Source: Actinophytocola algeriensis (GTDB lineage: Bacteria > Actinomycetota > Actinomycetes > Mycobacteriales > Pseudonocardiaceae). Taken from it: DNA of 64,000 nucleotides. The stretch is taken from NCBI RefSeq assembly GCF_014203735.1, contig NZ_JACHJQ010000003.1, positions 729,326 through 793,325 of the forward strand, given 5' to 3'. The notes below the pieces were generated by a model. It was not told the DNA's origin and searched no databases. It saw only the letters and a list, made by a program, of their open reading frames with translations. This document shows positions 55,192-62,964 of this stretch, one piece after another. The position numbers were made by a program, and so were the translations under genes. How positions within the stretch are numbered: the first letter of the stretch is position 1; each line of letters opens with the position of its first letter.

Positions 55192-56037
55192 ATGGCCGCC
55201 GGTCGCCTCATCTCCAACCTCACCAACGTCGCTGGCCTGGTCACCGGCAACGCGAAGGCGAGCCTGACCGCCGAGTCCGGCGGGTTCCCGGTGACGTTCG
55301 GGCTCAACCCGGAGTCGGTGAGCGTGGACAAGCGGAACACGACCGAGGGCAGGCGGGGGGTGGTCACCCACAGCTTCCAGGAAGCGCTCAAGGGGACCGG
55401 CAACATCCGGTGGTCGTTGTCCAACGCGCACCTGTTCGGCGCCGCCTCCACCAAGTCCGCTGTGGACCAGCTCATCGAGTGGGCGACCCCGGCCTCGATC
55501 AGCGCCGTGGACGCGTACCACCTCGGGTCGGTCAGCGCGGCCTCCGCCATCAAGTCGTTCGCGGCCACCGCGGCGACCGCGGCCACGAGCGGGGCCCCGG
55601 GGTCCGCGACCAAGGGCATGGACGTGACCGACTCGACGCCGGTGTTCTTCCGCCTGCCGGTCCTGCTGTTCAGCTGGGGGCTTTCCGGCCCGGCGGGCGC
55701 CAACCTGCCGGTGACGCTCGAGAAGGTGACCGCCAGGTACAAGCGGTTCGACGACTACGGCATCCCGGTCTGGGCCACGGTCGACCTGACCCTGGTCGAG
55801 TACGTCGTGGACAAGCCGAGGACCAACCCGACCTCCGGCGGGGTGCCAGGGCACACCCGCCACGTGGTGACCCAGGGCGAGAACGTGGTGCAGATCGCCA
55901 ACCGCGCCTACGGCAGCCCCAACGCCTGGCGCGCGGTCACCGAGGCGAACCGCATCGACGACCCCCTGCGGGTGCGGCCGGGGCGGCGGCTGGCGATCCC
56001 GCCGGCGGGCAACACACAGGAGGTGCGGACCCGATGA
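55192..56037 (+). CDS. LysM-containing baseplate protein (Pvc7-like)
   Basis: A 281-residue protein: an N-terminal Afp7/T4 gp53-like part (FPVTFGLNPESVSVDKRNTT, TLEKVTARYKRFDDYGIPVW) and a C-terminal LysM (RHVVTQGENVVQIANRAYGS, then LRVRPGRRLAIPP). LysM in baseplate proteins is structural and links tube to spike. Its stop overlaps the spike ATG. Confidence 0.88.
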   Translation: MAAGRLISNLTNVAGLVTGNAKASLTAESGGFPVTFGLNPESVSVDKRNTTEGRRGVVTHSFQEALKGTGNIRWSLSNAHLFGAASTKSAVDQLIEWATPASISAVDAYHLGSVSAASAIKSFAATAATAATSGAPGSATKGMDVTDSTPVFFRLPVLLFSWGLSGPAGANLPVTLEKVTARYKRFDDYGIPVWATVDLTLVEYVVDKPRTNPTSGGVPGHTRHVVTQGENVVQIANRAYGSPNAWRAVTEANRIDDPLRVRPGRRLAIPPAGNTQEVRTR

Positions 56038-58478
56038 CCGACACGGAAGAGAGCGTCGCCAACGTCGAGGCGACCGGACGGCCGACCGTCGCGGTCGACG
56101 GCACGCCGATGCGTGCCGACATGGCGGTCCGGCTGCAACGGGTGGTGGTCGACAACGACGCGCACCTGCCCGGCATGTTCGAGCTGACCTTCCTCGACGT
56201 GGACGGCAAGAGCCTCCGCGAGGCGCGGATCTCGATGGGCTCGGAGATCACGATCACCGGCGCGGGCCCGGCCGGTGAGGCGCTCACGTTGCTCACCGGC
56301 GAGGTCACCGGGCTCGAGGCGCAGATCCGCGGGATGACGCAACGCACCATCGTGCGGGGCTACACCGCCGAGCACCGGCTGCAGCGCGCAAGGCGCAGCC
56401 GCAGCTTCGTCAACGTGACCGACGCCGACGTCGCACGGCGGATCGCGACCGAGGCCGGCCTGACCGTGCGCGACGTGCGGTGCAGTGGCTTCACCCACAG
56501 CTACCTCGCGCAGGTGAACCAGACCGACTGGGAGTTCCTGGACGCGCGCGCACGGGAGACCGGCTGCGAGTTCGGTGTGGTGGCGGGCGAGTTCCACTTC
56601 CACCCGTCGGGCGGGGGCCTCGCGGCGAAGGAGGTCGCGATCCGGTACCCGGACGACCTGATCAGCTTCCGGCCCCGGATCACGGCGGGCAACCTGACCC
56701 CCGACGTCGAGGTGCGGGTGTGGGATCCCCTCGCCCGCAAGGCGGTGGCGGAGAACGTCTCGATGGTCTCGGGGGGTGAGCACTCGCCGCGGTCGCTGGG
56801 GCAGCGGTTCACCTCGACCGGCCGGCCGGGGGCTCTGGGTGGTCTCGGGCGCGTCGGCAGCGCACTGGCGTCCGGTGACCTCGGCGGTGTCGCGAGTGGA
56901 CTCAGCGGCCTGGGCGGTGCGGGTGGCGCCGGCGGTGCGGGGAGCGCGCTGGGCGGCATGCTGGGCTCGCCGGTCGGCTACCTCGGTCCGCGGCCGAGCG
57001 CCACCGCGAACATCCGGTCCGACCGGCCCTTCGCCCGCGCGTCGGCGATGCCGACGGCCGGTCCGACGGTGGCCGGGGCGTTCGGCACCGCGGCGGGCAG
57101 CACGTTCGCCGAGGCGGAAGGTGAGGTGAAGGGCAACGCGGCCGTGCAACCAGGTGCGGTGCTCACGATCTCCGGCGTGCAGGCCGAGTTCGCGGGCACC
57201 TGGCGGGTTTCCCGTGCCAGGCACGTGTTCGACGACCTCGAGTTCGGGTACCGGGTGATCTTCTCGGCCCACGGCAGGCAGGACCGCACGATGGTCGGGC
57301 TGGCGTCGCGGGCGACCGCGCCCGGCGCGGACCGGGCCAGGATGTCCGGGGTGGTGTGCGGGGTGGTCAGCGACTGCGCCGACCCGCTGGCCAAGGGCCG
57401 GATGAAGCTCACGTTGCCGTGGCTGTCCCCGGACTTCGAGACCGACTGGGCGCCGAACATCCAGTTCGTCGCCGGGCAGAAGACCGGTGCGATGTTCCTG
57501 CCGGAGGTCGGCGACGAGGTGCTGGTGGCGTTCGAGTTCGGCGACATCCGCAGGCCCTACGTGCTCGGCGGCATGATGAACAACCTCACCCAGTGGGACG
57601 TCTCGGCTTCCGGTCCGCTGCAGGCGGGCGGCGAGTTCGTCGGGGGCATCGTCGACAGCATCCTGAACGAGGACGCGAACATCTTCACCACCCTCGCGGA
57701 CACGTTCAACGCGCAGATGGCCATGGGCACCGGGCTCGCGAAGAAGGTGGTCGGCAACGTCGCTGGCACGGCGGGCTTCGCCACCGGCGGTCTCGTCGAC
57801 ACCAGTGCTGCCGGGGACACGTACGGCGAACTGGCCGACGCCAACCTCGCCATGTACACGGACGCCACCAACACGGTGGCCGACGGGCTCAGCGGGATCG
57901 GTGGCGGTGGCGGATCCGCCGCGGGATCGGTGGTGGCGCCGGGGATGGTCAGCGAGGTGCACCACCGGGGTTTCGTGTCGAGCACCGGCAACTCGTTGCT
58001 GTTCTACGACGTGCCGCTGCCGATGGGCATGGCGGCGGGCACCGGTGCGTCGGGCACGGGCACCACCGAGGACCAGTCCGGCTCCGCCGACACGGGCACG
58101 ACGAACGGCACAGGCGGTGGCACGGGTAAGGGGGCGGGCAGCGGGGCCGCGGGTGCTGGGCTCGGCACGCCCGCGATCGGTTCCTCCGTCCGGCTGGGCA
58201 GCCAGAACGGTGAGGTGTCCGTGACCGTCGACCAGGTCAACGCCGGGGTGAGCATCAACGCGGCGATGGTGCCCGGCACGTCGGTCAACCCGATGCCCAG
58301 CGTCTCCCTGTCGGCCGACAACGGCCTGCTCTACCTGAGCGCCGGGCAGGCGGGCGCCGCGATGATCAACGGCGGCGCGGGGATGGTCATCTCCGCCACC
58401 GGCACGATCACGCTCTCCGCGGAGAACGTCAACGTCGTCGGCCTGCTGACCGTCAACGGCATCCCGGTCCCGATCTGA
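56034..58478 (+). CDS. VgrG/Pvc8-like spike protein
   Basis: An 814-residue spike. Residues ~1-240 are gpD-like (FELTFLDVDGKSLREARISM, NQTDWEFLDARARETGCEF); a Gly/Ala linker follows; the gp5-type OB fold is near residues 445-530 (DPLAKGRMKLTLPWL, AMFLPEVGDEVLVAFEFGD, PYVLGGMMN). The last ~150 residues are strand-rich repeats likely forming the needle shaft (TLSAENVNVVGLLTVNG). No separate PAAR tip gene was seen, so the tip may be built in. Confidence 0.88.
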   Translation: MTDTEESVANVEATGRPTVAVDGTPMRADMAVRLQRVVVDNDAHLPGMFELTFLDVDGKSLREARISMGSEITITGAGPAGEALTLLTGEVTGLEAQIRGMTQRTIVRGYTAEHRLQRARRSRSFVNVTDADVARRIATEAGLTVRDVRCSGFTHSYLAQVNQTDWEFLDARARETGCEFGVVAGEFHFHPSGGGLAAKEVAIRYPDDLISFRPRITAGNLTPDVEVRVWDPLARKAVAENVSMVSGGEHSPRSLGQRFTSTGRPGALGGLGRVGSALASGDLGGVASGLSGLGGAGGAGGAGSALGGMLGSPVGYLGPRPSATANIRSDRPFARASAMPTAGPTVAGAFGTAAGSTFAEAEGEVKGNAAVQPGAVLTISGVQAEFAGTWRVSRARHVFDDLEFGYRVIFSAHGRQDRTMVGLASRATAPGADRARMSGVVCGVVSDCADPLAKGRMKLTLPWLSPDFETDWAPNIQFVAGQKTGAMFLPEVGDEVLVAFEFGDIRRPYVLGGMMNNLTQWDVSASGPLQAGGEFVGGIVDSILNEDANIFTTLADTFNAQMAMGTGLAKKVVGNVAGTAGFATGGLVDTSAAGDTYGELADANLAMYTDATNTVADGLSGIGGGGGSAAGSVVAPGMVSEVHHRGFVSSTGNSLLFYDVPLPMGMAAGTGASGTGTTEDQSGSADTGTTNGTGGGTGKGAGSGAAGAGLGTPAIGSSVRLGSQNGEVSVTVDQVNAGVSINAAMVPGTSVNPMPSVSLSADNGLLYLSAGQAGAAMINGGAGMVISATGTITLSAENVNVVGLLTVNGIPVPI

Positions 58479-58479
58479 G

Positions 58480-58899
58480 ATGAGGTTCCCGTTGCTGCAC
58501 GACGAGTTCGTCGGCCGGGGCTGGTCGTTCCCGCTCGACTTCACGGTCAACGGCACCGTCGCCACGGCGAGCGGTCCGCGCAAGCTGGAACAGGCCATGG
58601 CGCTGGTGCTAAACACCTATCCGGGCGAACGGCCGTTCCGCCCCAAGTTCGGGTCCCGGCTGCGGGACTTCACGTTCGAGGGGGCGAGCGTCGAGGTGTT
58701 CGCGGCGGTCGAGAGCGAGGTCCGGTCCGCGCTGGACCTGTGGGAGCCGAGGGTGACCGTCGAGGACGTCACCGTCCGCGCCGACCTCGACCAGCCGTCC
58801 CTCCTGCTGATCGACATCACGTACCGGATCAAGGGGGAGAACGACGAACGGAACCTCGTCCACCCCTTCTACACGATTCCCGACGAGGGAGACTACTGA
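58480..58899 (+). CDS. gp25-like baseplate wedge protein
   Basis: A 139-residue GPW/gp25 family protein. GRGWSFPLDFTVNGTVATAS, LNTYPGERPFRPKFGSRLRD and FTFEGASVEV are the conserved lysozyme-like wedge motifs. It corresponds to Afp9/Pvc9 and primes sheath assembly. Its stop shares a base with the next ATG (TGATG). Confidence 0.9.
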   Translation: MRFPLLHDEFVGRGWSFPLDFTVNGTVATASGPRKLEQAMALVLNTYPGERPFRPKFGSRLRDFTFEGASVEVFAAVESEVRSALDLWEPRVTVEDVTVRADLDQPSLLLIDITYRIKGENDERNLVHPFYTIPDEGDY

Positions 58900-60851
58900 T
58901 GGTCCTTCCCGCACCGAGCCTCGACGACCGCCGCTTCCAGGAGTTCGTCGACGACGCGAAGAAGTACGTGATGCGGCGGTGTCCGGAGTGGACGGACCAC
59001 AACGTGTCCGACCCCGGTGTCACGCTCATCGAGACGTTCGCGTTCATGACCGAGCAGCTCTGCTACCGCCTCAACCGGGTGCCCGACCGCCTCTACGTGA
59101 AGTTCCTGGAACTGCTGGGCCTGCGCATGCTGCCGCCCACCCCGGCCGAGGTGGGCGTGACGTTCTGGCTGTCGACCCCGGCCAGGGCGCCGCTGGTGAT
59201 CCGGGCGGGCACCAAGGTGTCCACCACGCGCACCGAGAGCGACGAGGCGATCGTCTTCTCCACCGTGGCGGACCTGCCGTTGCGCCCGACGGCCGTCGCG
59301 GCGGTGCGGCGGATCCGCGGCACCGGTGTCGGCAGCGAGAACCAGACCGGTGTGGTCGAGCTCGGCAAGGAGTTCGAGGCGTTCAGTGAGCCGCCCAAGC
59401 TGGACGACGTGCTGCTGATCGGGCTGGTCGACGAGGCCTCGTCGTGCGCCGTGCGCATCGACGTCGACAGCAGGACCTCGGGCGTGGGTGTCAACCCGCT
59501 GCACCCGCCGATCGTGTGGGAGGCGTGGACCGGTGACGGCTGGACCGAGTGCGAGCTGACCACCGACGAGACCGGCGGGTTGAACCGGCCGGGGCGCGTC
59601 GTCGTGCACGTGCCGGAAGGGCACCGCGCCAGCGTGATCGACGAGCAGCGGGCCGGGTGGCTGCGGATCAGGGTGGTCGAGCCGCTGCCCGGCCAGCCCG
59701 CGTACAGCTCCAGCCCGGTGATCCGGTCCATGCGCGCGGGCACCGTCGGCGGGTCCGTGACCGCGGTGCACGGCGAGTTGGTGGAGTTCGAAGAGCTCGG
59801 CGAGTCCGAAGGCACGCCGGGGCAGCGGTTCTCCCTGCTGCGCGGCCCGGTGCTCGCGGGCAGCCACGCGCCCGTGCTGGAGGTGGCGACCGACGAGGGC
59901 TGGCAGGAGTGGACGGCGGTGGAGAGCTTCGCCGCGTCCGGCCGGGAAGACCGGCACTTCGTGCTGGACGCGGTCGGTGGCGAGGTCGAGTTCGGCCCCG
60001 CGACCCGTCTCGAGGACGGCGGCCTGCGCAGGCACGGCGCCGTGCCCCCGCGGGGGACGCGTGTCCGCATGCGCAGCTACTACCACGGCGGCGGCGCCCG
60101 GGGGAACGTCGCGAGGTTCGCCGTGGACACGCTCAAGGCGTCCATCCCGTTCGTGTCCGGCGTGACGAACCTGCACCCCGCCGCGGGCGGGGTCGACGGG
60201 GAGACGCTCGACGAGGCGAAGGCACGCGGCCCGATCATGCTGCGGACCCGCAGCCGGGCGGTGACCGCGGAGGACTACGAGGCGATCGCCAGGGAAGCCG
60301 CACCGGAGGTGGCGCGGATCCACTGCGTGACCGCGGGGGAGGACGACGTCCCGACGGGCTCGGTCAAGGTGCTGGTGGTGCCCGCGGCCGCACACCGGGG
60401 CGGCGAACTGGCCTTCGCCGACCTGGTGCCGGGCGAGGCCACGCTGGCGCGGATCGCGGACCGGCTCGAGGAGGTCCGCCTGGTCGGCACGAGGGTGCTC
60501 GTCGAACCGCCGCGCTACCGCGGCATCACCGTCGTCGCCCGGCTCGTGGCGCGGACCAGGCTGGACCCCGAGGAGATCAGGACGCGGGCGCTGAGCGCGC
60601 TGTACAGCTATCTGAACCCGCTCACCGGCGGGCCCGACGGCACTGGCTGGCCCTTCGGCCGCCGGGTGACCCACGGGGAGGTGTTCGCGTTGCTCCAGTC
60701 CGTGCGCGGGGTGGACGTGGCCGAGGACGTCCGGCTCTACGGCGCCAACCCGGTCACCGGCGAGCGCGGCAACGAGAGCACGCGCCTGCAGGTGGGGCCG
60801 GGCGGGCTGGTGTTCTCCTACGACCACCAGGTGCGGGTGGAGAAGTCATGA
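58899..60851 (+). CDS. Baseplate J-like wedge protein (Pvc11-like)
   Basis: A 650-residue protein with the usual start of the family (DVSDPGVTLIETFAFMTEQL-like NVSDPGVTLIETFAFMTEQ), a middle section with variable beta domains and the baseplate J core near residues 430-560 (TRSRAVTAEDYEAIAREAAP, GSVKVLVVPAA). It forms the hexagonal wedges. It overlaps the following gene (ATGA). Confidence 0.9.
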   Translation: MVLPAPSLDDRRFQEFVDDAKKYVMRRCPEWTDHNVSDPGVTLIETFAFMTEQLCYRLNRVPDRLYVKFLELLGLRMLPPTPAEVGVTFWLSTPARAPLVIRAGTKVSTTRTESDEAIVFSTVADLPLRPTAVAAVRRIRGTGVGSENQTGVVELGKEFEAFSEPPKLDDVLLIGLVDEASSCAVRIDVDSRTSGVGVNPLHPPIVWEAWTGDGWTECELTTDETGGLNRPGRVVVHVPEGHRASVIDEQRAGWLRIRVVEPLPGQPAYSSSPVIRSMRAGTVGGSVTAVHGELVEFEELGESEGTPGQRFSLLRGPVLAGSHAPVLEVATDEGWQEWTAVESFAASGREDRHFVLDAVGGEVEFGPATRLEDGGLRRHGAVPPRGTRVRMRSYYHGGGARGNVARFAVDTLKASIPFVSGVTNLHPAAGGVDGETLDEAKARGPIMLRTRSRAVTAEDYEAIAREAAPEVARIHCVTAGEDDVPTGSVKVLVVPAAAHRGGELAFADLVPGEATLARIADRLEEVRLVGTRVLVEPPRYRGITVVARLVARTRLDPEEIRTRALSALYSYLNPLTGGPDGTGWPFGRRVTHGEVFALLQSVRGVDVAEDVRLYGANPVTGERGNESTRLQVGPGGLVFSYDHQVRVEKS

Positions 60852-61399
60852 CGACGGTCATCGGAGTCGCCGAGGAACAGCCACTCCCGTCGCCGTACCC
60901 GCTGATCGACTACCTGCCCGCGGTCTACGCCGACAGCCAGGGCGCGGTGCGGTGGACGGCGGGTTTCGACGACGTGCTGGCCTCCCTGATCAACGTCATC
61001 GACTGCGTGCACGCCTATGTGGACCCGCTGCTGGCGCCGGAGGAGTTCGTGCGGTGGCTGTCGAGCTGGTTCGGTGTGCTGCTCGACGAGAGCTGGCCGA
61101 TGACGGCGCAGCGCGCGGTGGTCGCGGAGGCGGTCGACCTGTTCCGCATGCGGGGCACGATGGCGGGGCTGCGCAGGCATCTGGCGGTCGTGCTCGACGG
61201 TGACGTCGAGATCGAGGAGAGCGGTGGGGTGTCCTGGTCGGCCCGCCCCCGGCCGGACGTCGCCGACGACGGGGAGCACTGGGTGCGGGTGGTGGTCCGC
61301 ACGCGCGAGCCGTCGGTGATCTCCGAGGAGGCCGTCGCCGCGGTGATCCGGGCCGCGAAGCCGGTGCACGTCGCGCACACACTGGAAGTGCTCCCATGA
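60848..61399 (+). CDS. Tail protein I-like baseplate protein (Pvc12-like)
   Basis: A 183-residue protein with PLIDYLPAVYADSQ at the start, then FVRWLSSWFGVLLDESWPM and LFRMRGTMAGLRRHLAVVLD, the phage tail-I/gp6-partner pattern. It would be the last wedge component before fibres. It overlaps the next gene (ATGA). Confidence 0.87.
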   Translation: MTTVIGVAEEQPLPSPYPLIDYLPAVYADSQGAVRWTAGFDDVLASLINVIDCVHAYVDPLLAPEEFVRWLSSWFGVLLDESWPMTAQRAVVAEAVDLFRMRGTMAGLRRHLAVVLDGDVEIEESGGVSWSARPRPDVADDGEHWVRVVVRTREPSVISEEAVAAVIRAAKPVHVAHTLEVLP

Positions 61400-62949
61400 T
61401 CGTCTGCGCGATGTGCGGCAACCACAACGACGAGACGCACGCCTTCTGCGGCGACTGCGGCCGGTTCCTCGAATGGAACGGCGAGAAGGTGACCCCGCCG
61501 CCGGAGGTCGTCGTGGTGGTGGAGGCACCGCCGCCCACGGCCGGGGAGCAGCTGACCTGGTGGCAGCGGGTGCGCGCGAAGGTCCGGTCCTGGCTGCCCG
61601 CCCGTGTCCAGGTGGCACCGCGTGCACCGTCGGCGGCCGTGGTCGCCACCTGGGCGTCCGAAGCGGAACCACCGCCACCCGAGCCCCCGCCCGCGCCACC
61701 GGGTGCGAGGACGCCGCCGCCACCGCCGCCTGGTGCGAAAGCGCCGCCGCCTCCACCACCACCGGGCGCGAAGGCCCCGCCGCCACCTCCGCCGGGTGCG
61801 AAGGCCCCGCCTCCGCCACCACCTGGCGCGAAGTCGCCGCCACCTCCGCCACCTGGCGCGAAGTCGCCGCCGCCACCCCCACCGGGTGCGAAAGCGCCGC
61901 CGCCTCCGCCGCCGGGTGCGAAGGCCCCGCCTCCGCCGCCGCCGGGTGCGAAGGCCCCGCCTCCGCCGCCTGGTGCGAAGTCACCGTCGCCTGGCGCGAC
62001 TGCCTCGCCGTCGGATGCGAAGGGGGAGGCGGTCGCCGAACCGCCGCCGCCCGCGCCGGAGCTGGTGTCCGCGCTCGCCCAGCCGGTCGACGGGCTTGCC
62101 ACCGCGCGGCCGGACGAGCCGCCCGAGCTGATGCCGGCCCCCGCGATCAAGAAGACGCGTGCCGTCGTGCGGACCAAGCCGAGCCGCAGGCTCGAACCGG
62201 ACGACCTGGTGTGCGCTGCCTGCGGGGAGGGCAACGCGCCGTCGCGGAACTTCTGCAGCCGGTGCGGCGAGTCGCTGGCGGACGCGGGAGTCGTGCGCCT
62301 GGTGTGGTGGCGCCGCGTCTTCCGGCGGCGGCGCAAGAAGTACCCGCTCGGCACGCGGCCGGGCGCGAAGGGCACCCGCAACCGCCGCTCGTGGCTGATG
62401 CGGCTGACCTTCCGGCGGGTCCGGGCCGCGATCGTGATCCTCGGCCTGACCCTCGGCCTGGTGTACGCCCTCTACCCGCCGTTCCGCGCCGTGATCATCG
62501 ACAACACGCGTGCGCTGTACCGCAAGATCGTGCCCACGATGGACCCGGTGCGGCCCGCCGCGCTGACCTCGCTCAGCGCTCTCCCTGGGCACGATCCCAG
62601 ACTGCTCATCGACACCTACGACGACACCTACTGGGCCGCCGACCTGAGCGGCAACCGGCCGAAGATCACCGTCCGCTTCGACGAGAGCTACCTGCTGCGT
62701 TCGATCATCATCCACTCCGGCGCGGCCGACGAGTTCACGGAGAACGGCCGCCCGTCGATCCTGCGGCTCACCTACAGCACCGGGAAGAGTGAGAACGTGC
62801 TGCCGATCGACACCCGGGGCGAGCAGAACCTGCAGCTGTCCAACTCCACGCTGGTGACCTCGGTGACCATCGAGGTGGTCGACGTCTACAGCGGGACGGA
62901 ACGGCAGACGGTGGCGATCAGCGAGCTGGAGTTCTTCGCGCTCAAGTGA
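61396..62949 (+). CDS. Zinc-ribbon, Pro-rich, transmembrane protein with discoidin-like end (CisA-like)
   Basis: A 517-residue protein. Order: zinc ribbon at 4-21 (CAMC, CGDC); a Pro-rich PPPPPPGAK repeat at about 103-195; a second zinc ribbon at about 272-290 (CAACG, CSRCGES); a basic patch; one membrane span at about 344-363 (AAIVILGLTLGLVYALYPPF); and an outside domain (395-517; DTYDDTYWAADLSGNRPKIT) resembling F5/8 or NADase-type glycan-binding domains. The cytoplasmic disordered/TM/outer-domain layout fits the membrane protein CisA reported to act with the Streptomyces injection system. Inference: docks the cytoplasmic particle at the membrane. Confidence 0.75.
   Translation: MIVCAMCGNHNDETHAFCGDCGRFLEWNGEKVTPPPEVVVVVEAPPPTAGEQLTWWQRVRAKVRSWLPARVQVAPRAPSAAVVATWASEAEPPPPEPPPAPPGARTPPPPPPGAKAPPPPPPPGAKAPPPPPPGAKAPPPPPPGAKSPPPPPPGAKSPPPPPPGAKAPPPPPPGAKAPPPPPPGAKAPPPPPGAKSPSPGATASPSDAKGEAVAEPPPPAPELVSALAQPVDGLATARPDEPPELMPAPAIKKTRAVVRTKPSRRLEPDDLVCAACGEGNAPSRNFCSRCGESLADAGVVRLVWWRRVFRRRRKKYPLGTRPGAKGTRNRRSWLMRLTFRRVRAAIVILGLTLGLVYALYPPFRAVIIDNTRALYRKIVPTMDPVRPAALTSLSALPGHDPRLLIDTYDDTYWAADLSGNRPKITVRFDESYLLRSIIIHSGAADEFTENGRPSILRLTYSTGKSENVLPIDTRGEQNLQLSNSTLVTSVTIEVVDVYSGTERQTVAISELEFFALK
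61702..61980 (+). repeat. Ten-unit Pro-rich coding repeat
   Basis: Ten GGTGCGAAG-type units, mostly 30 bp apart, encode (P)n-GA(K/R)(A/S/T) repeats in the CisA-like gene. Unit length varies in multiples of three, so slippage or recombination could change its length without breaking the frame. Confidence 0.85.
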
Positions 62950-62964
62950 AGGTTCCCCAGCCCC

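Noticed and set aside
55908-58616. 902-codon minus-strand open frame across the spike region
   Set aside because: It spans three real plus-strand genes with well-conserved eCIS motifs; a shadow of high G+C third positions.
58893-60827. 644-codon minus-strand open frame
   Set aside because: Antisense to the baseplate J-like gene; no ribosome site or motif.
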